Positions 1-5,512 of a stretch of 5,619 bases of DNA are shown one piece after another. Within the stretch, counting starts at the first letter, position 1. Each line of letters opens with the position of its first letter. Below the pieces are notes generated by a model. It worked only from the letters and a program-made list of their open reading frames with translations, did no database searches and was not told the origin of the DNA. Source of the DNA: CAIYRG01 sp035632215 (lineage in GTDB: Bacteria; Pseudomonadota; Alphaproteobacteria; Micropepsales; Micropepsaceae). The stretch is taken from NCBI GenBank assembly GCA_035632215.1, contig DASQHF010000049.1, positions 1-5,619 of the forward strand, read 5' to 3'. The position numbers were made by a program, and so were the translations under genes.

Positions 1-261
1 AAGGGATTCCCCGAGAACGTCAACGTCGTCGCCGCTTTGTCGCTTGCGGGTATCGGTGCGGACCGCACCACGATCGAGATCTGGGCCGACCCTTCGCTGC
101 AACGAAACGTGCACCGGGTCATTGTCGATTCCGATGCGGCGCGCTTCGAGATGTCGATCGAGAATGTTCCGAGCGAGAACCCGAAGACGGGACGGATCAC
201 CGGGCTCTCGGTGTTGGCGGCTCTGCGCAAGCTCCACGCGCCGCTGCGCGTGGGAACATGA
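1..261 (+). CDS. nadX: L-aspartate dehydrogenase, C-terminal part (5' truncated by window edge)
   Basis: The reading frame is open from the first base and ends at TGA 259-261, giving about 86 C-terminal residues. They read as the end of the NadX-type L-aspartate dehydrogenase family: FPENVNVVAALSLAGIG near the start, then ADPSLQRNVH and ENVPSENPKTGRITGLS, all in the order typical of that family's C-terminal domain. The enzyme oxidises L-aspartate with NAD(P)+ to iminoaspartate, which quinolinate synthase can use for NAD synthesis in the cytosol. The N-terminal Rossmann domain and the catalytic histidine lie outside the window and cannot be checked. The stop overlaps or closely precedes the aldo/keto reductase gene, so the two may be co-transcribed. 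The assignment rests on recalled family motifs, not a search. Confidence 0.85.
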   Translation, partial: KGFPENVNVVAALSLAGIGADRTTIEIWADPSLQRNVHRVIVDSDAARFEMSIENVPSENPKTGRITGLSVLAALRKLHAPLRVGT

Positions 262-329
262 ACGGCGCGCCGCGCGGGCGAAAGCACGCGCCATTGGCGC
301 TCCGGGTGAGGGGAAAGGTCGAAGCATCA

Positions 330-1190
330 ATGAGCACGGTTAAATCAAGCGCCAAAGTCCCGACTACCGCGCTTCCCTCGGGCGAAACAGTCCCCATTCT
401 CGGCCAGGGCTGCTGGAACATGGGCGAGAGCGCGGCGAAGCGGAAAGACGAAGTCGCGGCCTTAAAACTCGGAATCGATCTGGGGCTCACGCTGATCGAC
501 ACCGCCGAGATGTACGCAAATGGCGGCTCGGAAGAGGTCGTTGGGGAAGCCATCGCGGGACGCCGCAAGGAGGTGTTCGTCGTCAGCAAGGTGCTGCCGG
601 AGAATGCTACCAAGCGCGGCACGGTCGCGGCCTGCGAACGGAGCCTGAAGCGGCTGAAGATCGAAACGATCGACCTCTATCTCCTGCATTGGCGTCAGTC
701 GGTGCCGCTCGAGGAGACGGTTGCCGGATTCGCGAGCCTCTTGAAAGCCGGCAAGATCCGCTATTGGGGCGTCTCCAATCTTGACGTCTCCGACATGGAT
801 GAGCTGATGCGATTGGCGGACGGAAAAGCCGTCGCGACCAATCAGGTGCTCTACAACCTTCACCGCCGCGGGATCGAATACGATCTCATCCCGTGGTCGG
901 AGCGGAAGAAGATTCCGATCATGGCATACTCGCCGCTCGACCAGGGACGCCTCTTACGCTCGACCGCGCTCAAGCACATTGCCGAGAAGCATGGCGCAAC
1001 GACCGCGCAGGTCGCGCTCGCTTGGCTTTTGGCCAAGGAGGGTGTGATCTCGATCCCCAAGGCTGGAACGGAGGAGCATGTACGCGAGAATCTAGGCGCG
1101 CTCAAAGTGCGGCTGACGCCCGAAGACTTCGCCCAGTTCGATCGCGCGTTTCCAGCGCCGGGAAAGAAGAAGCCGCTCGGGATGATTTAA
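330..1190 (+). CDS. Aldo/keto reductase, YeaE-like (AKR superfamily)
   Basis: This 286-residue cytosolic NAD(P)H-dependent oxidoreductase is a single-domain TIM barrel of normal AKR length. Counting from ATG 330, the catalytic tetrad is complete: Asp57 and Tyr62 in IDTAEMYANGGSE, Lys87 in VVSKVLPENA and His120 in LLHWRQS. Further family marks are GVSNLDVSDM, NQVLYNLHRRGIEYDL, MAYSPLDQGRL and the C-terminal cofactor-site motif ISIPKAGTEEHVRENL. The protein resembles E. coli YeaE (reported to reduce methylglyoxal) closely along its length; the real substrate is unknown. An in-frame ATG at 258 overlaps the nadX stop as ATGA and would add 24 Arg/Gly-rich residues. I prefer 330 because the AKR fold starts just after it, family members begin at about this point, and a purine-rich stretch (GAGGGGAAAGG, 308-318) precedes it. 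No clear terminator follows. Confidence 0.88.
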   Translation: MSTVKSSAKVPTTALPSGETVPILGQGCWNMGESAAKRKDEVAALKLGIDLGLTLIDTAEMYANGGSEEVVGEAIAGRRKEVFVVSKVLPENATKRGTVAACERSLKRLKIETIDLYLLHWRQSVPLEETVAGFASLLKAGKIRYWGVSNLDVSDMDELMRLADGKAVATNQVLYNLHRRGIEYDLIPWSERKKIPIMAYSPLDQGRLLRSTALKHIAEKHGATTAQVALAWLLAKEGVISIPKAGTEEHVRENLGALKVRLTPEDFAQFDRAFPAPGKKKPLGMI

Positions 1191-1273
1191 TCAGCGTGGC
1201 CTCTTGCAATTTTCCGCCCGTTTTCTTACATTGCATTTTGCAAACGAAAGATCATGTCGACGGCGGAGCGTGC

Positions 1274-1301
1274 TTTGATTTTTATCAATGGAAAATCAAT
1301 C
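1274..1301 (+). repeat. 28-bp palindromic repeat, copy 1
   Basis: This copy matches the one at 1332-1359 in 25 of 28 positions. Within it, TTGATTTT (1275-1282) and AAAATCAA (1292-1299) form a perfect 8-bp inverted repeat around a 9-base centre. Similarity to the other copy continues upstream: TCGACGG followed by GGAGCG (here with one extra base) before this copy and TCGACGGGAGCG before the other. The duplicated unit may therefore be about 45 bp. Spacing between copies is 58 bp start to start. Confidence 0.8.
1275..1288. promoter_or_regulatory. FNR/FixK-type box, perfect TTGAT-N4-ATCAA
   Basis: Positions 1275-1279 read TTGAT, 1280-1283 are four T, and 1284-1288 read ATCAA. This is the consensus half-site arrangement for CRP/FNR-family anaerobic regulators such as FNR, FixK and AadR. 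If used as a class II activator site centred near -41.5, transcription toward the oxalate operon would start near 1323. I see no convincing -10 there, so the site's function is inferred from the motif only. Confidence 0.5.
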
Positions 1302-1331
1302 AGGAGCGGCCCGATATCGACGGGAGCGCGG

Positions 1332-1359
1332 TTTGATTTTTATCATTCGAAAATCAAAC
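1332..1359 (+). repeat. 28-bp palindromic repeat, copy 2
   Basis: This is the second copy of the element at 1274-1301, with 25 of 28 positions identical. Its inverted repeat is longer: GTTTGATTTT (1331-1340) pairs perfectly with AAAATCAAAC (1350-1359) around the 9-base centre TATCATTCG. All differences between the copies lie in the centre or at the outer end, while both arms are kept. That pattern suggests selection on the arms as a protein-binding site or an RNA stem. Confidence 0.8.
1333..1346. promoter_or_regulatory. Second FNR/FixK-like box, TTGAT-N4-ATCAT
   Basis: TTGAT (1333-1337), four T (1338-1341) and ATCAT (1342-1346) match the FNR/FixK consensus except for the last base. The centre is 58 bp from that of the perfect box, or about 5.5 helical turns, so the two sites would face roughly opposite sides of the DNA. 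A class II start from this box would lie near 1381, about 106 bases before the regulator gene. No good -10 hexamer is visible at the expected place. Confidence 0.4.
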
Positions 1360-1425
1360 GGCAGCTGGTTCCACGGGTGACGCCAGAAAGCGAGGTCAGA
1401 ACATAACTTACTGATTTCACTTAGC

Positions 1426-1445
1426 TATTCCGGACACGAGGAATA
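1426..1445. promoter_or_regulatory. Inverted repeat TATTCC-N8-GGAATA, possible operator
   Basis: TATTCC (1426-1431) and GGAATA (1440-1445) are perfect reverse complements around eight bases. The 20-bp size fits a dimeric regulator's site, and it lies about 40-60 bases upstream of the GntR-family gene. I do not recognise the regulator. A 6-bp dyad can also arise by chance. Confidence 0.3.
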
Positions 1446-1449
1446 ATCA

Positions 1450-1479
1450 TTGCCCTCCCGTTAACCTCTGGAATATTGT
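1450..1479 (+). promoter_or_regulatory. Weak candidate promoter for the regulator and oxalate operon
   Basis: A -35-like TTGCCC (1450-1455) and a -10-like TATTGT (1474-1479) are separated by 18 bases. Each matches four of six positions of the housekeeping sigma consensus. The predicted start would be at about 1486-1487, on the A of the regulator's ATG, giving a leaderless mRNA. This would explain the missing ribosome binding site, but the hexamers are weak. Confidence 0.3.
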
Positions 1480-1486
1480 ATACCAG
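1468..1486. promoter_or_regulatory. Putative GntR/FCD operator abutting the start codon
   Basis: CTGGAATATTGTATACCAG is an imperfect palindrome: eight-base arms 1468-1475 and 1479-1486 with one mismatched pair, around TTG. It also contains TTGTATACCA (1476-1485), which fits the TNGTNNACNA pattern of FadR/UxuR-type GntR regulators. It ends one base before ATG 1487 and overlaps the candidate -10. Occupancy should therefore block transcription, and autoregulation by the adjacent GntR protein is the simplest reading. Confidence 0.5.
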
Positions 1487-2230
1487 ATGACTTCCCCAGT
1501 CCGCATTCCGACCGCCGCGCGGCCGGCTACGAGCGATGTTTCCCCATCGCCCATCAGGCTCACCCTCGCCCCGATCGAGACCTCGAGCTTCAAGAGCCAA
1601 GCCTACACCGCGCTCAAGAACGTCATCGTCTCCATGGACGTCTACAAGAGCCGCGAGGACATCCGGCTGGACGAGAGAAAGCTCGCCGCCGAGTTTGGCA
1701 TCAGCCGCACGCCCGTGCGCGAGGCGATCGCCCAGCTCGAGCGCGAGGGCTTTGTCCGCTCGGTGCCGCGGCGCGGCATCTATGTCGTGCGAAAGACCAA
1801 GCGCGAGGTGATCGAGATGATCACCGCCTGGGCGGCGCTCGAGAGCATGGCGGCCCGCCTCATATCCGAGCACGCGAGCGATGAAGAGATCGCTTCGCTC
1901 AGGCGCATGTTCGCGACCTTTGCGGGCGGCGCGGTCGAAGCCAAGCTCGACGAATATTCGGAAGTGAACATAGAGTTCCATCAGGCGATCATCCGCATGA
2001 GCGGCAACCGCGTGCTCAATGATCTGGCCGTGAACCTGTTCAGTCACATGCGCATGATCCGTAGGAAGACGATCGGAGAAGGCGACCGCGCCTACCGCTC
2101 CATCCGCGATCACATGCACATCATCGAGGCGATCGAGGCGCGCGACAGCGATCGCGCGGCCGAGCTCGTGCGCGACCATGCGCTGGGCCTGGCCAAGCAT
2201 GTCGAGCTCCACGCCGATTATCTGGACTGA
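1487..2230 (+). CDS. GntR-family (FadR subfamily, FCD domain) transcriptional regulator
   Basis: This 247-residue cytosolic repressor or activator probably senses an organic acid or CoA-linked signal of oxalate metabolism. After a non-conserved tail of about 30 residues, a winged helix-turn-helix spans roughly residues 33-100. It includes the classical GntR segment FGISRTPVREAIAQLEREG (70-88) and the wing PRRGIYV (94-100). An FCD ligand domain follows, with the metal-site pattern Asn161-x3-His165, His209 and His231; the first ligand is usually Asp in this family. ATG 1487 is the only in-frame start before the helix-turn-helix, since the next Met lies inside it. No clear ribosome binding site precedes it. 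The stop is 23 bases before oxc, so the genes are probably one transcript. The local oxc-frc genes are the likely targets; the ligand is not visible. Confidence 0.88.
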   Translation: MTSPVRIPTAARPATSDVSPSPIRLTLAPIETSSFKSQAYTALKNVIVSMDVYKSREDIRLDERKLAAEFGISRTPVREAIAQLEREGFVRSVPRRGIYVVRKTKREVIEMITAWAALESMAARLISEHASDEEIASLRRMFATFAGGAVEAKLDEYSEVNIEFHQAIIRMSGNRVLNDLAVNLFSHMRMIRRKTIGEGDRAYRSIRDHMHIIEAIEARDSDRAAELVRDHALGLAKHVELHADYLD

Positions 2231-2241
2231 GGCAAGGGTAA

Positions 2242-2251
2242 GGGAGGAAGG
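2242..2251 (+). promoter_or_regulatory. Ribosome binding site of oxc
   Basis: GGGAGGAAGG ends shortly before ATG 2254, with the GGAGG core (2243-2247) six bases from the start codon. This strong match fixes the oxc start and contrasts with the missing site at the regulator gene, suggesting that the enzyme is made in excess over its regulator. Confidence 0.8.
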
Positions 2252-2253
2252 TC

Positions 2254-3984
2254 ATGTCGGAAGCAGCAGTGAAACAACCGGTGGAAGAACGCGAGCTCAC
2301 CGATGGCTTTCATCTCCTCATCGATGCGCTGAAGCTCAACGGCGTCAAAACGATCTACGGCGTGCCGGGGATTCCGATCACGGATTTCGGCCGCATGTGC
2401 CAGGGCGCCGGCATCCGCGTCATCTCGTTCCGTCACGAGCAGAACGCAGGCTATGCCGCGGCAATCGCAGGCTATCTGACGAAGCAGCCGGGGATCTGCT
2501 TGACGGTCTCGGCGCCGGGTTTCCTGAACGGCCTCACCGCACTCGCGCATGCGACGACGAACTGCTTCCCGATGATCCTGATGTCCGGCTCGTCGGAACG
2601 CGAGGTCGTCGATCTGCAGCAGGGCGACTATGAAGAGATGGATCAGCTCGCGGTCGCGAAGACGATGTGCAAGGCCGCGTACCGCGTGCTGCACGCCGCC
2701 GATATCGGTATCGGATTGGCGCGTGCGATCCGCGCCGCAGTGTCGGGCCGCCCGGGCGGTGTCTATCTCGATCTCCCCGCGAAGCTGTTCGGTCAGGCGA
2801 TGGACGCCGAAGCCGGCCGCAAGTCGCTTGTCAAAGTCGTCGATGCCGCCCCGGCCCAGATCCCGGCGCCCGGCACCATCAAGCGCGCGCTCGATGTGCT
2901 CAAGAGCGCCAAACGTCCGCTGATCATCTTGGGCAAAGGCGCGGCCTATGCGCAGGCCGACGAAGACATCAAAGCGTTCGTGGAGAAGAGCGGCGCGCCG
3001 TTCCTTCCCATGAGCATGGCGAAGGGGCTCCTCCCCGACACGCATCCGCAATGTGCGGGTGCGGCGCGCTCGACCGTCCTGCAGAACTCCGACGTCGTGA
3101 TGCTGATCGGTGCGCGCCTGAACTGGCTCTTGTCCCACGGCAAGGGCAAGGCGTGGGGCGAGCCGCACTCGAAGAAGTTCATCCATATCGACATCGAGCC
3201 CAAGGAGATGGACTCGAACGTCGGGATCGCCGCACCGGTCGTGGGCGATATCGGCTCCTGCGTGTCCGCGCTCTTGAAAGAGATGGGCAACAACTGGCCG
3301 GCACCGCCGTCCGACTGGGTCAACATGGTCAGCGCCAAGAAGGATGAGAACATCACCAAGATGGCGCCGCGGCTCATGAACAACAAATCGCCGATGGATT
3401 ATCACGGCGCGCTGGGCGTGCTGCGCACCATCGTGAAGGAGCGTCCCGACGCGATCCTCGTGAACGAAGGCGCCAACACGCTCGATCTCGCGCGCGGCAT
3501 CATCGACGTCTACAAGCCGCGCAAGCGGCTCGACGTCGGCACCTGGGGCATCATGGGGGTCGGCATGGGCACGGCGATCGCGGCCGCGATCGAAACGGGC
3601 AAACCCGTGCTCGCGGTCGAGGGCGATAGCGCGTTCGGCTTTTGCGGCATGGAGATCGAAACGATCTGCCGCTACAACCTCCCCGTCTGCGTCGTCATCT
3701 TCAACAATGACGGCATCTATCGTGGCACGGACGTTAATCCGGGCGGCGGGTCCGACCCGGCGACGACCGTGTTCGTCAAGGGCGCGCGCTACGACAAGAT
3801 GATCGAGGCGTTCGGGGGTGCCGGCGTGAACGCCACGTCGCCCGACGAGCTTAGACGCGCCGTCAACGCAGCGATGGATTCCGGCAAACCAACACTCATC
3901 AACGCGGTGATTGATCCCGCCGCGGGCAGCGAGTCCGGCCGTATCGGCAATCTCAACCCCCAAAGTGCGATCAAGAAGAAATAG
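2254..3984 (+). CDS. oxc: Oxalyl-CoA decarboxylase (ThDP-dependent)
   Basis: This 576-residue cytosolic enzyme converts oxalyl-CoA to formyl-CoA and CO2 using thiamine diphosphate and Mg2+. The Oxalobacter formigenes enzyme has 568 residues and aligns almost throughout. The PYR domain (about 15-185) holds the cofactor-activating Glu62 in FRHEQNAGYAA. Tyr126-Glu127 in QQGDYEEMDQ match active-site Tyr120-Glu121 of OXC. A middle domain (about 200-340) contains GKGAAYAQ and GARLNWLLSHGKGK. The PP domain (about 380-565) has the ThDP motif EGDSAFGF (456-463) through NN (484-485). Tyr489 and Ser561 in ESGR match OXC Tyr483 and Ser553. All catalytic residues checked are present, which separates it from acetolactate synthase relatives. 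It ends 12 bases before frc, whose product supplies oxalyl-CoA and uses formyl-CoA. Confidence 0.96.
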   Translation: MSEAAVKQPVEERELTDGFHLLIDALKLNGVKTIYGVPGIPITDFGRMCQGAGIRVISFRHEQNAGYAAAIAGYLTKQPGICLTVSAPGFLNGLTALAHATTNCFPMILMSGSSEREVVDLQQGDYEEMDQLAVAKTMCKAAYRVLHAADIGIGLARAIRAAVSGRPGGVYLDLPAKLFGQAMDAEAGRKSLVKVVDAAPAQIPAPGTIKRALDVLKSAKRPLIILGKGAAYAQADEDIKAFVEKSGAPFLPMSMAKGLLPDTHPQCAGAARSTVLQNSDVVMLIGARLNWLLSHGKGKAWGEPHSKKFIHIDIEPKEMDSNVGIAAPVVGDIGSCVSALLKEMGNNWPAPPSDWVNMVSAKKDENITKMAPRLMNNKSPMDYHGALGVLRTIVKERPDAILVNEGANTLDLARGIIDVYKPRKRLDVGTWGIMGVGMGTAIAAAIETGKPVLAVEGDSAFGFCGMEIETICRYNLPVCVVIFNNDGIYRGTDVNPGGGSDPATTVFVKGARYDKMIEAFGGAGVNATSPDELRRAVNAAMDSGKPTLINAVIDPAAGSESGRIGNLNPQSAIKKK

Positions 3985-3990
3985 GAGGAG
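3984..3990 (+). promoter_or_regulatory. Ribosome binding site of frc, overlapping the oxc stop
   Basis: GGAGGAG begins on the last base of the oxc TAG stop and lies 6-8 bases before ATG 3997. The overlap points to translational coupling of oxc and frc. It also supports the early frc start, and hence translation of the unusual lysine-rich N-terminus. Confidence 0.75.
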
Positions 3991-3996
3991 TGGGCA

Positions 3997-5454
3997 ATGG
4001 CGAAGGCAAAGAAGATCAAGGCAAAAGCTGCGAAAAAGAAGGTCGCAGCGAAGAAGTCGCCGCCGAAGAAGATCGTGAAGCTTAAGCCGAAGAAGGTCGC
4101 GGCGAAGAAGAACGGCGCGCGAAAGAACGGCAATGGGTTGCCGAAGCCCTCGAGCCTCCCCTGGGGCAAAGCCGGCAAGGCGCTCGATGGCGTCAAGATC
4201 CTCGACTTCACGCATGTGCAGTCGGGGCCGACCTGCACCCAGCTCTTGGGCTATCTGGGCGCGGACTGCATCAAGGTGGAGCGGCCGGGCGTCGGCGATA
4301 TCACCCGCGGCCAGCTTCGCGACGTGAAGGGCGCGGACTCGCTTTACTTCACGATGCTCAACGGCAACAAGCGCTCGATCACCATCGATTCGAAGCACCC
4401 CAAGGGCAAGGAGATCATCGAGCGGCTCGTGAAAACCTGCGACGTGCTGGTGGAGAATTTCGCGCCGGGCGCGCTCGACCGCATGGGCTTCACCTGGGAG
4501 TACGTCAACAAGCTAAACCCGCGCATGATCATGGCTTCGGTCAAGGGCTTTGGTCCAGGACCCTATGAAGAGTGCAAGGTCTACGAGAACATCGCTCAAT
4601 GCGCGGGCGGCGCCGCTTCGACGCCCGGATTCCGCGAAGGGCCGCCGCTGGTTACCGGAGCGCAGATCGGAGATTCCGGGACAGGCTTGCATCTCGCCTT
4701 CGGCATCTGCGCCGCGCTTTATCAGCGCGTGCGCACGGGGCGCGGACAGCGCATCCTCTGCGCCATGCAGGACGGTGTGCTGAATCTTGCGCGCGTGAAG
4801 CTGCGCGATCAGCAGCGTCTGAAGCACGGGCCGCTTACGGAATACAGCCAATATGGCGAAGGCATCCCGTTCGGCAAAGCGGTTCCGCGCGCCGGCAATG
4901 ATTCGGGCGGCGGCCAGCCGGCCTGGCTCCTCAAATGCAAGGGCTGGGAGACCGATCCCGACGCCTATATCTACTTCATCACCCAAGCGCCGGTGTGGGG
5001 CGAGATCTGCGATCTGATCGGCAAGCCCGAATGGAAGACCGATCCCGATTACGCCACGCCGCCGGCGCGGCTGCCGCGGCTAAAGCATATCTTCGCTACG
5101 ATCGAAGAGTGGACCATGACCAAGGACAAATTCGAAGTCATGGAGATTTGCAACAAGGTCGACATTCCGGTCGGGCCGATTCTGTCGATGAAGGAAATCG
5201 CCGAAGATGAATCGCTGCGCAAGACCGGCACCGTGGTCGAGGTCGATCACCCGACCCGCGGGAAATACTTGACCGTCGGCAATCCGGTGAAGATGTCGGA
5301 CTCGATCCCCGAGGTGAAGCGTTCGCCGCTCTTGGGCGAGCACACCGAGGAGATCTTGCGCGACGTGCTCGGCTATTCGGAGAAGGAAGTCGCCGACATC
5401 AGGGTCTCGGGCGCGATCACGCCGCCGGACAAGCCGCGCGCGGAAGCAGCATAA
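3997..5454 (+). CDS. frc: Formyl-CoA:oxalate CoA-transferase (class III) with lysine-rich N-terminal extension
   Basis: This 485-residue member of the CaiB/BaiF class III CoA-transferase family moves CoA from formyl-CoA to oxalate, releasing formate and supplying oxalyl-CoA to Oxc. The core starts near residue 62 (ALDGVKILDFTHVQSGP) and resembles O. formigenes FRC (428 residues) and E. coli YfdW. Gln75 matches FRC Gln17. Asp226 in QIGDSGTGLH matches catalytic Asp169, which forms the aspartyl-CoA intermediate. The glycine loop is Gly304-Gly306 in DSGGGQPAW. VENFAPGALDRMGFTWEY and LKCKGWETD are further family marks. Gln106 occupies the Trp48 position, as in YfdW. Residues 1-50 hold 20 lysines in AKKK-like runs and have no counterpart in the characterised enzymes. 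The strong ribosome binding site favours ATG 3997. A later TTG (4138) would remove most of the extension but has no convincing site. Probably the last gene of the core operon. Confidence 0.96.
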   Translation: MAKAKKIKAKAAKKKVAAKKSPPKKIVKLKPKKVAAKKNGARKNGNGLPKPSSLPWGKAGKALDGVKILDFTHVQSGPTCTQLLGYLGADCIKVERPGVGDITRGQLRDVKGADSLYFTMLNGNKRSITIDSKHPKGKEIIERLVKTCDVLVENFAPGALDRMGFTWEYVNKLNPRMIMASVKGFGPGPYEECKVYENIAQCAGGAASTPGFREGPPLVTGAQIGDSGTGLHLAFGICAALYQRVRTGRGQRILCAMQDGVLNLARVKLRDQQRLKHGPLTEYSQYGEGIPFGKAVPRAGNDSGGGQPAWLLKCKGWETDPDAYIYFITQAPVWGEICDLIGKPEWKTDPDYATPPARLPRLKHIFATIEEWTMTKDKFEVMEICNKVDIPVGPILSMKEIAEDESLRKTGTVVEVDHPTRGKYLTVGNPVKMSDSIPEVKRSPLLGEHTEEILRDVLGYSEKEVADIRVSGAITPPDKPRAEAA

Positions 5455-5462
5455 GAAGATAA

Positions 5463-5488
5463 GGGAAGGGGGCATTCGCCCCCTTCCC
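5463..5488. terminator. Perfect GC-rich hairpin after frc (attenuator, stabiliser or weak terminator)
   Basis: GGGAAGGGGGC (5463-5473) and GCCCCCTTCCC (5478-5488) pair perfectly over 11 bases around the loop ATTC. The stem starts eight bases after the frc stop. No T-run follows on the + strand (the next bases are GACGAATCG), so it is not a textbook intrinsic terminator. It may protect the 3' end of the oxc-frc message or lower read-through into the next gene. On the - strand the following bases are more T-rich, but no gene arriving from that side is visible in this window. Confidence 0.6.
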
Positions 5489-5512
5489 GACGAATCGACG
5501 GGAAGGAAGACG

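Larger units (their letters stand above)
1191..1486. other. AT-rich intergenic control region before the oxalate operon
   Basis: This spacer of about 296 bases carries no gene that I can support on either strand and is visibly richer in A and T than its surroundings. It contains several symmetric elements: TTGCA-N3-TGCAA (1231-1243), two copies of a 28-bp element with FNR/FixK-like boxes (1274-1301 and 1332-1359), TATTCC-N8-GGAATA (1426-1445), and a GntR-type palindrome against the next start codon (1468-1486). No GC-rich hairpin plus T-tract is seen after the aldo/keto reductase stop, so it is unclear where upstream transcription ends. Confidence 0.7.

Noticed and set aside
258..329. Start of the aldo/keto reductase at ATG 258 (ATGA overlap with nadX)
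   Set aside because: Possible, and typical of coupled genes, but it adds 24 Arg/Gly-rich residues not expected for the family. ATG 330 fits the family start better. Not fully excluded.
1197..1208. TGGC...TTGC resembling a sigma-54 promoter
   Set aside because: The GG and GC elements are 8 bp apart rather than the required 12, so it cannot serve as a -24/-12 promoter.
893..1336. A + strand frame of 147 codons running from inside the aldo/keto reductase into the spacer
   Set aside because: Most of it is an out-of-frame reading of the reductase. The part beyond 1190 would cross the first palindromic element and has no recognisable protein features or ribosome binding site.
1274..1359. The two 28-bp repeats as a CRISPR array or insertion-sequence ends
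   Set aside because: Only two copies with one spacer of about 30 bases, imperfect identity, no cas genes or transposase and no target-site duplication. Operator-like inverted repeats explain them better.
1421..2212. A 263-codon open frame on the - strand opposite the GntR regulator
   Set aside because: It mirrors the codon pattern of a confident GntR/FCD gene, has no recognisable domain, and its composition is that of an antisense shadow.
2254..3984. Oxc as an acetolactate synthase or other ThDP carboligase
   Set aside because: The Tyr126-Glu127, Tyr489 and Ser561 positions match oxalyl-CoA decarboxylase, and frc follows directly.
2218..4398. A 726-codon open frame on the - strand covering oxc and the start of frc
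   Set aside because: It lies opposite clearly recognised, motif-complete oxc and frc. Its translation is Arg/Asp/His/Leu-rich without any family motif, as expected from the complement of GC-rich codons.
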